The notes: generated by a model not told the origin, from the sequence alone. A stretch of DNA of 64,000 bases from Rhizophagus irregularis (GCF_026210795.1 NC_089454.1:1302001-1366000); one strand, 5' to 3'. Shown: positions 22,451 to 34,799, numbered from the stretch's first letter. Numbers and translations: made by a program.

Positions 22451-23028
22451 GATTATTCATCGTATCCTATGTTCATTCATAAATGGTATTTTCGAATATA
22501 CTTATCCTTATTATCATAGCGAGTTTTCTTAAAGCGTACCTGTAGCACCTCATCTGACTTGGGAAGTGTCGCTGAATCTAAAGCAAGGTACCCGGTTAAT
22601 CCTCAACTTTGGGTTATGAGTTATGATTTAAGCATATAGTAATTTAATTTGACTTACATACCAAAAACAAAAATTTGTGTATATTTTCATTTTAATTTTT
22701 TTGAAAAAATAATATTATCGTATTTAGCTCATTAATCTAATTTATCGTATGTTAATATAGAAAATTTTATTAATCAGTTTTTGATATCTTATTAAATACC
22801 TTATCCGTAATTAAATTGTTACTGTAATAAAGTAATCAGTACCGTAACTTGTTTATTAATAAAAAATAAACTGTAATCTATAGCTTTATCAAACCATGAT
22901 ATTTTTAATTTAATCAATCAATTTTTAAAAAAATTAAATGAAAATGTTTGAATTCTGATTTTTATTAAAGTCTGATTAGTATTTTTTACGATAAACCTAT
23001 TTAGGCAAAAGTGTAATAATTGTAAAAT
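22451..23028. other. AT-rich spacer
   Basis: No gene or structured repeat seen; it is probably the 3' flank of the poly-Ser gene that follows on the minus strand. Confidence 0.4.
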
Positions 23029-24227
23029 TTATTTTTTTGATTTTTTATTTTTTGATTTAGATTTATTTTTCTTTTTTTTCCTTTTGTTGTTATTTTTGTT
23101 ATTTACGACGTTATTATCAACATCATCATCGGCACCATTGTTGTCTTGAATAATGCTTTCATCAGTATCATAATCATAAACCGGGATATTTTTGGTTAAA
23201 CGGTTGAATTTTTCAAGTGCTTCTCTATTCAAACACCAGCTTGGTGCGCCGGCAGGTGGCACACTAGCTGTTTCTGTTTTGTCTAGAACTCTTTTACATT
23301 TTAAGTTTGGTGGTTTTTTCCTTAATAACTCTACCGTTGGATCAATACGATCATGTAATAAACGTTGAAGCTTAAATAAAGAAATTAAACTATAAATTAG
23401 TGTTTATACTTTGATAAAAAATAATAAAATATACATACAGCAGGAGATCTCCACCATCTTTCATAAATATATATCGAATTTTTTTTTGTGACTACTTCTT
23501 CTTCATCATTTTCATCATCTTCATCATATTCGTCGGTTTCCTCCCATTCTTCGGAATGGTAGCCTGAATCTTTTAAAATTTGAACTAGATCCTTTTCAGG
23601 ATATCGGCAAATGTACTTATCTTTGTTTTGTATTAGGTAATTGGCCGCGTTTGTTCTTCTTTTTTTTTTCTAACAATGTTAATTATAAAGCACAATATAA
23701 TTAATTTAAAAAAAAAACTAAATTTAATAGCTTCTGTTAATTAAATAATTTACATCCTGCATCCTTGAATTCTTCATTGCTCTTCTTTTGTTACGTTTTA
23801 TTTGGGCTTCCCCTTGCTTTCTAATATTACTAACACGATGGCGAGATCACCAACGTCCATATAACATCTTTAATAAATCACTATTTGAGACTTTATATTT
23901 TTTATTTACAAGTTTGTAAAGTGGTGGAAGCAACTGGGTGACTATGTTATCTTTTTGCTCAGCCCATGTGAGCTCATAGTTAATACTGTATACGTCTTTT
24001 AGCTCAGAGTTGCTCCAAATAAACACTTCTTTCTGTAAAATAATAGATAAATGTAAATAGGATAAAAGCAGAAATAATATATAAAATAATCAAATACTTG
24101 CTTTTATCGTGTTATAAGAACTTTTAGAAAAGGAAGAAGAAGAAGAAGAGGAGGAGGAGGAGGAGGAGGAGGAGGAGGATGATGATGATGATGATTCATC
24201 ACTAGATGATACATTATCACTATTCAT
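23029..24227 (-). pseudogene. Multi-exon poly-Ser protein, divergent partner of Tnp2 copy B
   Basis: Four exons on the minus strand. Exon 1 (24227 to ~24102) encodes MNSDNVSSSDES followed by about 20 Ser from a (TCC/TCT)n tract. Exon 2 (from 24032) gives KEVFIWSNSELKDVYSINYE and ...LLKMLYGRW, then an in-frame TGA at 23849-23847, then SRHRVSNIRKQGEAQIKRNK. Exon 3 gives NAANYLIQNKDKYICRYPEK and DSGYHSEEWEETDEYDEDDE. Exon 4 gives LQRLLHDRIDPTVELLRKKP, PPAGAPSWCLNREALEKFNR, and ends in a long Asn/Lys tail. Exon 1 joins exon 2 in frame only if a GC-AG intron (GCAAGT donor) is used. The Lys tail suggests nuclear location. It lies head-to-head with Tnp2 copy B, 313 bp apart, so it may be the element's accessory DNA-binding protein (inference). 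The single stop makes its function doubtful. Confidence 0.55.
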
Positions 24228-24540
24228 TGTTACGAAGTATAAAATCTTTTTGTTATTTTGTAAAATAAAAAAATCCCGTATAAAGTAGAGATTTCAGAAC
24301 GCGAGAAAAGTTGATTGTGTGCAAATTTATAATGATTTCGGAGATTTCAGGATGCAGATCAAGGCTCAAAGGTAGCAACGCGTTTGCGCAATTCTCACCA
24401 GGTAAAAGTAACGCGCTCATGAAATTCTTGTGCAATTCTTTTGTATGATAAGGATTATTAAAAGCTCGTTTCTGAACGTCTTGATTACTAACTATTAAAA
24501 GTGATAGAATAAAAAATATATTTTATACATTTTAATAAAA

Positions 24541-27500
24541 ATGAGTAATAAAAAATGTAACTCTGTATCTGAATTAATAAAGAGTAATAAAAAACGTAAA
24601 GTTGAAACCTCTGAAACCTTTGTGGCTGATTTAATAAAGCCCAAAAAAAAGTATTTGTATATTTGCAATTGTGCTCGTTGCAAAGGTGCAGAAGTTGATT
24701 CTCGCACTCAAGAGAAACATACGTATGATGATAGTTTGTGGGAATCGAGATCAAAAGATTCTAGAAAAAATCAGGAAAATACCATCATGATAAGAAAGAA
24801 AAAAACATCATCTGTTAATAATACATATATAAATACAGAAATAAAATTGAACATATCAAAAAAGCGAGAAAGAAATAATTACTCCAGTACATCTAGTCCG
24901 GATCAGGACTCTTCCCATCCTGGTCCCTCTTTCCAATATATTGAAGAAAATATAACATTATTTTCATCAAAACCTTCATGTTTTCGTATTCCAGCACCTA
25001 CAATTGATGAAAATAATGATGAAATCAATTATTTTGGTGAGAATTATAATGTAGATAATATAAATGAGGGGGAAGAGAATGATGATGTAAATAATATGGA
25101 TGAGGAAGAGAATGATGATGTGGATGAAGGAGAGGAGAATGATGATGTAAATAATATGGATGGGGAAGAGAATGATGATGTGAATGAAGAAGAGGAGAAT
25201 GATGATGTAGATAATATGGATGAGGAAGAGAATGATGATGTGGATGAAGGAGAGGAGAATGATGATGTAGAAAATTTTTTCGCATCTCCTAAGATTGACA
25301 ATGACAATGAAGAAGCATTTATAATGGAAAGCTTAAGTGATTCTATTAATACTGAGATTATAATATGGCTATTTAAATTTCAACAAAGATTTCGATTGCC
25401 TGATATTGCACTTGAATCCTTAATAAAATTTTTTCATATAATTCTTATGCGCTTTGATAAGTTGCAATTTGAAAATTTTCCTACCTCATTATATATGGCA
25501 AAAATATGGTTAAACATTTTTCAACCGAAAATGCAATTAGCTGCATGTACCGATTGCCATAAATTGCATAATGTTAAAGATATTATTGCATATAAGGAAG
25601 AAGGAAAAGTTGCTATAATGAATTGCCCGTATAAAGAGTATCCAAATAATCCAATATCAAGTCGTAATCACCAATGCAATAATCCACTTTCCATTCTCAA
25701 AAAAAATAAAAATGCAACAATTGCGGTACCTCGCATGCTTTATCCTAAGCCAAACATTCGTCAGCAATTGAGCATTTTATATCAACGACCAGATTTTGAG
25801 AACATGTTAAAATTATCAGGGACTCAAAGAAACGAAAATAATATCTATTCAGATATTTACGATGGTAAGGTATGGAAAAATTTTCCATTTGATGGTAGTA
25901 CCTTTTTTACAACAGAGACTGCCACAACCCATCTAGGTCTTCTCCTTAATCTTGATTGGTTCTAACCATTCTCCTACACGCAGCATAGTACTGGCGCTAT
26001 TTATGCGTCTATTTGCAATCTTCCAAGGTCAGAAAGGAATAAGCCCGAAAATATTATATATTTGGGTTTCTTACCAGGACCAAAAGAGGCAGGGTTGGAA
26101 CGCATTAATCATTATCTAGCTCCTATTGTAGATGAGTTATTAGAACTTTGGAAGGGGTGGAAAGTACCAAAAATTCACCAATTTTCCAATGGTTTAGAAA
26201 TAAAAGTTGCGTTAATTGTTGGATCGTCTGATACTCCAGCTACACGAAAGTTATTTGGTCATGGATCTGCAGTAATGAAATGCTATAGGTGTGATAAACG
26301 TACCACTTATAGCGAGGAATTTAGAAAAACTCATTACAGAGGAATGCAAGACTATAATGAATGGGTAACAAAGCCTGCAGATCTTTTATTACATAGGCAA
26401 TATGCTCATGAATGGTTGCAATGTAACTCAAAGTCCTCCAGAGAAGCACATTTTAAAGTACATGGTATAAGATGGACTGAAGTGCTTCGCCTACCATACA
26501 TGGATCCTATACGATTTGCTGTAGTGGATCCTATGCATTGTCTTTTCCTCAGTGTTGCAAAATGGATAATCAAATCCATTTTTGTAAACCAAAAAAAATT
26601 AACTATGGAACAACTTCGTGTAGCACAAAACAGAATGGATAATATTGATTTACCTTCTGACATTGGTAGAATTCCTCCAAAGATTGCAATCGGAAATGAT
26701 GGGTTTTCTAACTTAACTGCTGATCAATGGAAGACCTTTATTATGATTTATTCTACATCTATATTATGGGATATGCTAGATGATAATGATAGAAAGATCT
26801 TAGGGCATTTTGTTCGAGCTTGTAATCTTTTAGTAGCAAGATTTATTACAGATGATGATTTGAAGGAGGCGCAAGAGAGGTTAAAAGATATGGCCTACCT
26901 TATAGAATATACATATGGACCAGAATTTATAACAAGCAATATACATCTCGCACTTCATATCCCTGATTGCTGTCGTGATTATGGTCCTATATATAGTTTT
27001 TGGCTTTTCCCGTTTGAAAGACTTAATGGATATATAGGTAAATTTACTTCAGTGTCTTTCAATTGTCTTTAGTAACTTTATTAAAAAAATTCCTGTTATT
27101 TAGGATCATATCCTAATAGTAACCGACAAATAGAACCCGAATTAATGAAAATTGTTCTTAAAAACACTTTGGTGGATTATCACTTATCATTTAAATGGAC
27201 ATCTGGCCTTCTAGATGAATCTCTCCATCTTCTTGTACCAAAAAAAGCTGTAGAAAGTTTAGCAATCACAGCAGAAAGGGAGGAACTGCAGCATTTTCTA
27301 TTCATGAGATATAATACGTCTATGATTTCCAAAATATATGGCACTGAACCATTACCTGGCCAAATGCTTAACCCATCATATATCAATGTCGTTATGCCTT
27401 TGGAGTTGCGAGGATTTCTATGTGAATGGTATGCAATATTATATGAAAGGGAAAAAGAAGATGTGTTAGGATTTATGGATTTGCATATGAATCAGCATGC

Positions 27501-27920
27501 AAGACTACAAATTGGCGCCGAAATATTTGGATCTATGATTTCTGGTCGCCATGAAAAAAATGCGAATATATTTGCAAAATGGAAAGCAGCTAATGATGAT
27601 TCAGTTGACACTTATCCGGGTGAAGTCCAATATTATTTTGAGCATGCCCTTAGATTTCCAGAAGGAACGAAAACTCACCTCCTAGCATATGTCAAGTGGT
27701 ATAAACCTGCACTTCTTCTAGTATTCGGTTTAAACATAGTTTTATGGAGCCAGAAATATCAAATACCGAATTATGGAAAGCTGAATACTTTCAAGAAGGT
27801 TGTGATTCCCTGTTAGCGGTTCATAGGATATTATGTCGAGCTACAAAATTTAGAAATATTACGGTAGGAAAACAAAAATATTTGTCGATTATACCTTTGA
27901 ATAGAAGATTTAACTTGTAG
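24541..27920 (+). pseudogene. Tnp2-like (CACTA/EnSpm) transposase, copy B, almost intact
   Basis: From Met at 24541 an uninterrupted frame runs to 25962. It has an N-terminal Cys motif (YICNCARCKGAEVDSRTQ), then an acidic region of tandem ENDDV units (residues ~175-250), then IIIWLFKFQQRFRLPDIALE, CTDCHKLHNVKDII, YPKPNIRQQLSILYQRPDFE and LGLLLNLDWF. There TAA (25963-25965) replaces the Gln codon found in the other copies. The frame continues: LGFLPGPKEAGLERINHYLA, SSDTPATRKLFGHGSAVMKC, VVDPMHCLFLSVAKW, FSNLTADQWKTFIMIY, HLALHIPDCCRDYGPIYSFW, FERLNGYIG. An intron follows from GTAAAT at 27039, and the second exon GSYPNSNRQIEPELMK starts near 27103. A frameshift near 27715 precedes the end PLNRRFNL at 27920. 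So only two lesions separate this gene from a full Tnp2. CACTA termini were not found. Confidence 0.85.
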
Positions 27921-28585
27921 TATGCCACACCAAATAAAGAAAATGATGACACATTTGATTTCCATTTCAAGCTTAGTGATAATCGTGTATAATATAAGCA
28001 AGAAGATAGTATGTCTCGTGACTTTCATCAAATGAAAAATTATTAATCGCGTATTACATAAGCATAATTTTTGCTCAACGAATTCGTTTAACGCGCTCAA
28101 CATTAATTCAACATTTGAAAATTAACATTAAATCAATCCGAGATGTAAAATTAATAAAATTAATTAATTTTTTTTCGCATTAGTAAGTTGTAATAAATAA
28201 ATGTTAATTTTTACGTAAGAATAATACCGGGCCTAATTTACAAAATTTTTAATCACTTTTAATGGCTAATTTTTTTTTTGTACGATGGAAAACAATGGAA
28301 GATCGACATTTTAATCACTTTTAATGGACAAGAGACGGAGTTTTACGAATTCTATGTTTTGTGAATTTTATAATATAATATCATGAATCAACGAAATCAT
28401 TTTGAAATGGTGTTACATTAAAAATTGTACTAATAATTAAAAAATGAAATGATGTAATATCATGATAATTGAATGGCATAATTAGAATTGTTACAAGAAC
28501 TTTCTCGCATTTTTTTGATAATCAATACTAATTAATAATCAATACATATTTTTTTTTATAATCAATACATTTTTTTTTATCAAAT
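27921..28585. other. AT-rich spacer with a short duplication
   Basis: Holds a direct duplication of TTAATCACTTTTAATGG (about 28248 and 28311) and otherwise no recognisable feature. It may contain the right end of the CACTA element, but no CACTA/TAGTG terminus could be assigned. Confidence 0.4.
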
Positions 28586-29533
28586 ATGTTTCCAAATATT
28601 CTAAACAATTTTTTAACAAAATTTCAAACAATGTCCTCATCTTCAACTGATTCAACCACCATCAATGATACCAATACCATCAATGTCAATACTACCTCCA
28701 TTTTTGACACTATAACTTATTCTTCTGGCCGGGTGGTGTGGTCGGATGACCAAATCGCTGCTTTGATTGAGCAGCGGAGGTCAAGAAACTTCGAGTACCA
28801 TTATCAAATTGCAGGAAGAAGTAGAAAAAATTTCTGGAATTCCGTTGCGAATAAAGTAAATGAGAGGTGTGGGAGCAATTATTCGGGCAAACAGTGCCAA
28901 ACAAAATTCAATGGATTAGTGACCGGTTATCACGTGAGTTAAATATTAATAAAAATTTGTTGTAATAGTAATTTTAATACTTATTAATACTTATTTAATA
29001 CTTAATACTTTAGGATCAATTATTAGTGATTGCAAACGATCCGAGAGGGGCAAGAAGCCGTGCTGGTGCCATTTTTTTTGAAGTCATGAATACACAGTTT
29101 TGGGAGAAACCAGGTAAGAACTTTTAAATCTAACAACATTACATAATCAACAAAATGATTATATTAAAGAGGTAAATTGTTTTATTTAATATGATTTAAT
29201 ATGTTTCTAGATGATCAGTTTGTACAGGCTTCAATTGGTGTTAATATAACTCAACGCAGACGAAACAGAAGGAATGGTATGTAAAGTATAAAAGTTTAAT
29301 CAAATTATAAATTTTTATTGATTTTCTTAATTATTTTATAGCATGTGGGAGCTGGAATACTCAAAATACGAATACTCTAAATACAGAAGATCGAAATGGT
29401 AAGTACAAAATTTATTAATTTTTTTTTTCTTTTTTAGTCGTAAATACAAAATTTATTAATTTCTTTTCCTTTTTTAGTCGATAATGTGGTGGAGCGTGTA
29501 TTTTCTAGGCAAAATTTAATCAAAACAAACTGA
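28586..29533 (+). CDS. Myb/SANT-like DNA-binding protein (five exons)
   Basis: Exons at 28586-28933, 29014-29113, 29211-29276, 29342-29398 and 29478-29533, all with GT-AG introns and consistent phase. A second Met at 28631 is an alternative start. Residues ~45-115 form a trihelix/Myb-like domain: VVWSDDQIAALIEQRRSRN, the Trp of NFWNSVANKVNER, and GKQCQTKFNGLVTGYH, continuing in exon 2 with DQLLVIANDPRGARSRAGAI and QFWEKP. Exon 5 stops after VERVFSRQNLIKTN. Just beyond, a different frame reads DIRNRVHIDTLNMHLHVSLT and NYLAAYNHWAS (to ~29665), which looks like the true C-terminus after a 1-nt shift. The role is probably DNA binding. Such proteins are common both as host factors and as partners in Harbinger-type elements; no nuclease is adjacent. 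Confidence 0.6.
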
Positions 29534-29800
29534 CATTCGAAACAGAGTGCATATTGATACTCTTAATATGCATTTACATGTTTCTTTAACTGGCCCTCAA
29601 AATTTTGAAAATTTCAATTATTTAGCAGCTTACAATCATTGGGCTTCTAAAGATCGGGCAATTTAATAATTATAGTGATTTATTTTTCATTTTTTTGGAA
29701 CATTTTAGTGTAATTAATTATATTTTATAAATAAAATCTATAATATAATTAGGAATTTAGGATTTAAAAGTTAGGACGTTTTATATTATAAATTAATATA

Positions 29801-32379
29801 CAGTTCACCCTCGCTATAGTGAAGCTCATGGGCTGAAAACTAAAATTCACTATAGTAAGGGAATTCACTAATCACGTATAGTAAATAAAGATAAGATTTT
29901 CACTATATTAAAAATCCATTATTATCACGTGATGTATATTATATAGTAATAATTAAAAGTCACGACGACTAAGCTTATTTTTATAAAAAACACATGCAAT
30001 AAAATAAATTTTCTTTGTTTTTTTGTAAACCTGCGCATAAATACTTTTTATATTTATGTCACTCAAAGATTATTACTTTATTAAGTATGATAAACGCAAT
30101 ACAATCATTTATAAAGACTATCCTGATCGATTTGGTATTCAATAAAACCTTCACACTCTTCATGATTATAAAAGTCCCCTTCGTTAAAATATAAAGTTTC
30201 AAAATTAATATTATCAACGTCCATAATATTATCTTTATCACCTATTCTATTCATATTATTATTATCAACACCATCAACGCTATCATTAGTTTTAACAAAT
30301 AGGTCTAAACTCATTTGCTTCTTTGAAAAAAAATTATTTCTGTAAACTTCCCTTCTAGCTTTTTTCATAGCTTTAAAAGCACCTTTATCAATAATATCTT
30401 GACTTTTATTTTGTTCTAAATAAATAAAAATTTTATCAAACGCGGCCAAAACTTCAGAGCTAGATACTGAAGTAATTTCCCTATCACTTTCATCATCAGA
30501 AATGGAGTTATTTTCTTTAAGAATGGCAACTATCTGTTCTTCAGTTAGTGTCTCACCAGTAATTTCATTCTCGTGATCTAATTTAATATATTCTTCAGCG
30601 GTAAGGGGATGTATATATTCAAGTTTATCAATTAAATCTTGGATTTCTTTACGTTCATTCTCTTCACGTTCATTCTCTTCTATTTCATCTTGAGAATCTG
30701 TATCATCTAATGGCAAAATTCCTGCATCTCTTTAGCAGTTAAATATAGTTTGAGAAAGAACTTTATCCCAGGCTGATACCACATACTTAATAGCTTTTTT
30801 GATATCAATTGGTGACTTACTATTGCCTGTTTCTTGTTGATAATCAAAGGCCTTGATACGATTTTTAAGGAGCAATTTTCGATAGTGTGCCTACAAATAT
30901 ATAAATATGGTAAGTTTAATTTCGTAATAATTAAAAAATTGCATTAAAATTTTTCAGAATTAATTACCTTAAAACTATTAATAATATTTTTATCACAAGG
31001 TTGCAGATGCGCGGTTGTGTTAGGAGGTAAAAACTTAATTTCTATATTAGTCAATTCTACACCTTCGTATAAAGCATGAACAGGAGCGTTATCTACAAGA
31101 AGAAGAATTTTTCTTCCTTTTAATCTCATTGTTGCATCAAATTGACGAATCCAATCATTCCAAATGGAGACTTGCATCCAAGCTTTTATATTCCAGTAAT
31201 ATTCTACCGGTAAAGATGACTTGGGTAAGTTTTTCAAGGGACGAGGGTTTTTGTATTTATGAATAAATACTGGTTTAAGCTTTTCTCTACCAGTTGCATT
31301 AGAACAAAGAAGAATTGTCACACGATCTTTTGATTGCTTTCGTCCAGATATAGGTTTATCAGAAATCGTTCTTTTAGGTTCCATTTTCCAATACAAACCA
31401 GTTTCATCACAATTGAAAACATCATCAAGACTATATCCACGAATCAAATCTTGAAGCTCTTTCCTAAATTCATCAAGTTTCTCAAGTGGTGCACTTGCAG
31501 CCTCTCCTTGCTTTAAATAACAAGAAAGATTGTGCCTTTTTTTAAATCCATTAATCCAACCATTACTTCCTTTAAAATTTTCAATCTTATATAAAGATGC
31601 AAACATCATAGCTTTTTCATGTAAAACTTGATCACTAATATCAACACTATTTTCCAAAGCTTTTAATACCCATAACGTAAGTGCTTCTTCAATTTCTGGA
31701 AAAATCACCCTAACTTGTCTTTTACCTTTAGCTTCAGGTGCTTGGAGATCAATTTTAAGCCATTTTTGTGAATTTTTTAACATACTACTAATACATCCTT
31801 CACTAACATCAAATAATTTCGCTAGTTCTTTATTTTTTAGAGAAGGTTCAGTAACTTTTTTAAGACATATTTCATGTTTTTGGGCAAGAGTCAAGGAGGC
31901 TCTTTTTGGCAAAGTTTTTTCTTGGGATATTATACCTTTGCCTATGGTTATTTGAGTACGCGAAGTTCTTTTATTTTGAGTTTTGGGCATAGTGTGTGAA
32001 AAAAATAATTAACTAGATCAGGATTACTTTTATTATAATCAAAATAAAATATGATACTTTTCCTTTTTAGTTTAAATCACGAAAAAATTCTAGCTTCTAA
32101 AGGCAAATTCGAATTCAAATAAATTATACGTGATAAAAAATTCACTAATTAATTGTGTAACATTTGAAAAATTTGTTATAGCAAAAATCTTTACTATATC
32201 AAGGGTCATTTTATTAACACTGGTTCCAGTATTTAAATTCGAATTACGAGATACAGAAAATTTATTATAAAATTCACTATATCAAGAATTATTATTTATA
32301 AAAAAATCCGTACCTAGACTTTTCTTCATTATAGTGAGTTATTCACTATATAAAAATTCACTATAGCGAGGGTGAACTG
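29801..32379 (-). mobile_element. Tigger-like pogo element
   Basis: A 2579-bp element with perfect 23-bp terminal inverted repeats (start CAGTTCACCCTCGCTATAGT) at 29801-29823 and 32357-32379, flanked by TA on both sides (29799-29800, 32380-32381). Copies of TTCACTATA recur within 100 bp of each end. It carries one two-exon transposase gene on the minus strand with a single stop. The CAG...TATAGT end style is shared with several MITEs near 59-60 kb and 63.2 kb. Confidence 0.9.
30105..31990 (-). CDS. Tigger-like DDE transposase with one nonsense codon
   Basis: Exon 1 is 31990-30968 (341 codons) and exon 2 begins at 30890 after a 77-nt GT-AG intron; the frame is kept. The N-terminal CENP-B HTH shows KRASLTLAQKHEICLKKVTE and NKELAKLFDVSEGCISSMLK. 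The CENPB/Tc5 HTH follows (GSNGWINGFKKRHNLS). The catalytic acids are present in VFNCDETGLYW, KILLLVDNAPVH and HLQPCDKNIINSFK. Exon 2 starts AHYRKLLLKNRIKAFDY and has one in-frame TAA at 30734-30732 (after SQTIFNC), about 52 codons into the exon. After that the frame stays open to 30105 with an acidic tail. The catalytic domain is intact, so a truncated protein might still be made. Confidence 0.85.
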
Positions 32380-32382
32380 TAG

Positions 32383-32472
32383 TGCACATTTTTGTGCACA
32401 AAAATTTTTAAAAATTGAGTTCGTGACGTGCACAAAAAAAAATTCTTATGTGCACGTGTGCACATTTTTTTT
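32383..32472. repeat. GTGCAC-rich inverted repeat
   Basis: GTGCACATTTTTGTGCAC at the left and GTGCACGTGTGCACAT at the right, with another GTGCAC in between, form nested palindromes directly outside the Tigger element's right TA. Confidence 0.6.
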
Positions 32473-32994
32473 CCAGATTTTATACACTGGTTGGAAGGTT
32501 GGAAACGTATTTTTTGTAAAATAATTTTTATCTTTTGTATAGGTCACTAAAATCACATGACATTTATGCATGTATATTAATAACCAATTAAAATCGCTTT
32601 GATTACATACATGTGATATCTAAAATTAATGCGCGATTTTTTTTGTTTATTTTCAAAAATACACTTTTCTCTTCTTACTTATCTTTTATTAACGCTTTAC
32701 GGTTCGTCTCTTCTTTTCTCTTTTATCCAAGTATACTTTACTTATCTTTTACAATATTAACAATACTTTGGCACTTTAGTTTATATATTTAATATAGTAA
32801 GACGTACTCATCTACCATATACAAAAGAAAAGAATAAAAAAAAGGAAAAAATGTACCCCTACCCACATACAAAAAAGAGAAAAGTCTCTTTTAAATAAAT
32901 AGTGGAACTGTTAAGCAAGGTATGAAAATAGGATATACGCGTATTTTTCATATTTTTCTTTACAATAGTGGTTTGAGTCTTTCTTTGTGGCATA

Positions 32995-33137
32995 AGTGTG
33001 AATATATTTTTCAACTGCCATGTATCTATTGCTTGTTAAATATATTTGCTTTCTTTGTTAGACTGTGGTATTACAATATGAAGTGTGAATATATTTTTCA
33101 ACTGCCATGTATCTATTGCTTGTTAAATATATTTGCA
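32995..33137 (+). repeat. Tandem duplication, ~86-bp period
   Basis: The segment starting AAGTGTGAATATATTTTTCA and ending in TTAAATATATTTGC occurs twice, from 32995 and 33081. No coding sense. Confidence 0.8.
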
Positions 33138-33433
33138 ATTTCTTTTGTAATATTTGCTTTAGCCTGGAGGAAAATGTTATGAAATAGGGCTGGATATTTT
33201 ATGACATTTTCTGCCTTCCAATTACTTTGTCTGGGGGTAGCCTGACAATTTGTCGTTGTCTGTCAGTTGTAGCAACCAGCATTTTTTTACGATTTTAAGA
33301 AATAAAACTTTTTCAAAAATTTAATAAAGAAAGAACTAACTTAAAAATATTATTTTATTATTCTTTACAAAACGCTGGCGCTGGAGTTATTTTTTCTCTC
33401 ACTTATCAAATCCCAACATGTCCAAAGACTAAT

Positions 33434-33597
33434 CATGTAGTACGCTGTGGTCTGGAACCACCCGAGATTTTTGACTACCTAGGGATGAAGTTGTAGGTAC
33501 TTGTACCCGATAGGCTAGCCTCCTCTGACTTAGGGTCTCATTAATCGGGAGACGAGGTGGTTCCTAAGTACCTTCCACATCAAGGGCGGACATTTTT
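33434..33597 (+). repeat. Dispersed ~163-bp repeat D, copy 2
   Basis: Inverted partner of 8801-8963. Differences are few and scattered. The flanking sequences are unrelated, which marks this as a mobile or transposed unit rather than a segmental duplication. Confidence 0.7.
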
Positions 33598-33746
33598 TGA
33601 TACTGTGCGTCAAGATGGTAATCCTATATCTGCGAATTCAAGAAAAAAAACTCTAAATCAAAAGAATTTGAAAGCAACACATATCAAGGTAATCTAAGCA
33701 TTCTTTTTAAAAAAATTTAATCAAAAATTAATTTGGTTTATATATA

Positions 33747-34163
33747 CAGTGCATACAACTTAGTCCCAGCAATTAAATTTGATGAAATTTAAATCACTAC
33801 TATTCATTCAAAAAAAAAGATAAACATAAAGTATAAACATACAATGATAAACCAGATTAAGCTTAATAAAACTATGTTTTTAAATTTCCTGTAAAGTATT
33901 TTTTAATAAAGTAGTAGCAATTCAAAGTTGAAATATTTTACTATTAAATTAAATATTTGGCCGCTTTATTCTGACCAGAATTACATGTAAGTCTGGCCAA
34001 AATTACTTTTGTTTAATTATTAACTATGTAAATTTGGCTAGAATTAAGAATTATAACTTAAATTAAATAAATTTGACCAATAAAATTATAGGATTAGTAT
34101 TACATAATGTAAAAAATTTGGCCGCTTAAAAATTTTTTTGTTGGGACTAGGTTGTATGCACTG
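33747..34163. mobile_element. TA-flanked MITE, family M1 copy 1
   Basis: 417 bp with inverted ends CAGTGCATACAACYTAGTCC and TA on both sides (33745-33746, 34164-34165). It has no coding capacity. Internally it has inverted motifs around AATTTGGC/GGCCGC. A second copy is at 44901-45338. This fits a Tc1/mariner-type non-autonomous element. Confidence 0.85.
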
Positions 34164-34799
34164 TAGTAAACTCAAGAAAAAGAAGATCTAATCATATATC
34201 TTCAGAAGAATATGAGAGTAACGCACATCAAGGTAATTTAAATATTTATTTTTTTTATTTATTAAAGAAAAATAATTAACAAGATCTATTTTCTCTTTAA
34301 ACAGCAAACTTCAAAAAAGAGGTGAAATAAATACAAAGGTATATTTTTTACTAATTTTTATTTATATTATACACTTCTTTTCTTTTTTTCTAACCTACTA
34401 ACGTTTGTTTTTACTAATATATTTTACTACTAAACATACTAATAACATTTTCTATTACTAACCATTTTTTACTAACATTTTTTTAATACTATTCTTTTTC
34501 TTTTACGAATACATTATTCATACTAATATCTTTATTACTAAAATACTATTTCTTTCTTTTAAATATTAAACAGATAAAAATAAGCGCTATTTGTAGATAA
34601 CAGATATCTAATTATTTATATAGCTATATAGAATAATATATTTTTTGTAATCTTTTTTATTATTAATTAAAAAACAATAAAACTTTTAGTTTAATTGAAA
34701 ATAATAAAATTTGTGTAATAAAATTTTACTTTAGCCCGAATTAAAATTAAAAATTAATCTGAAATTATAATTTTGCCCAGATTAAATTATAATATTATA

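Noticed and set aside
25025-25307. Two antisense frames (His/Pro-rich and Ser-rich) opposite the Tnp2 gene
   Set aside because: They are shadows of the acidic ENDDV repeat coding sequence on the other strand.
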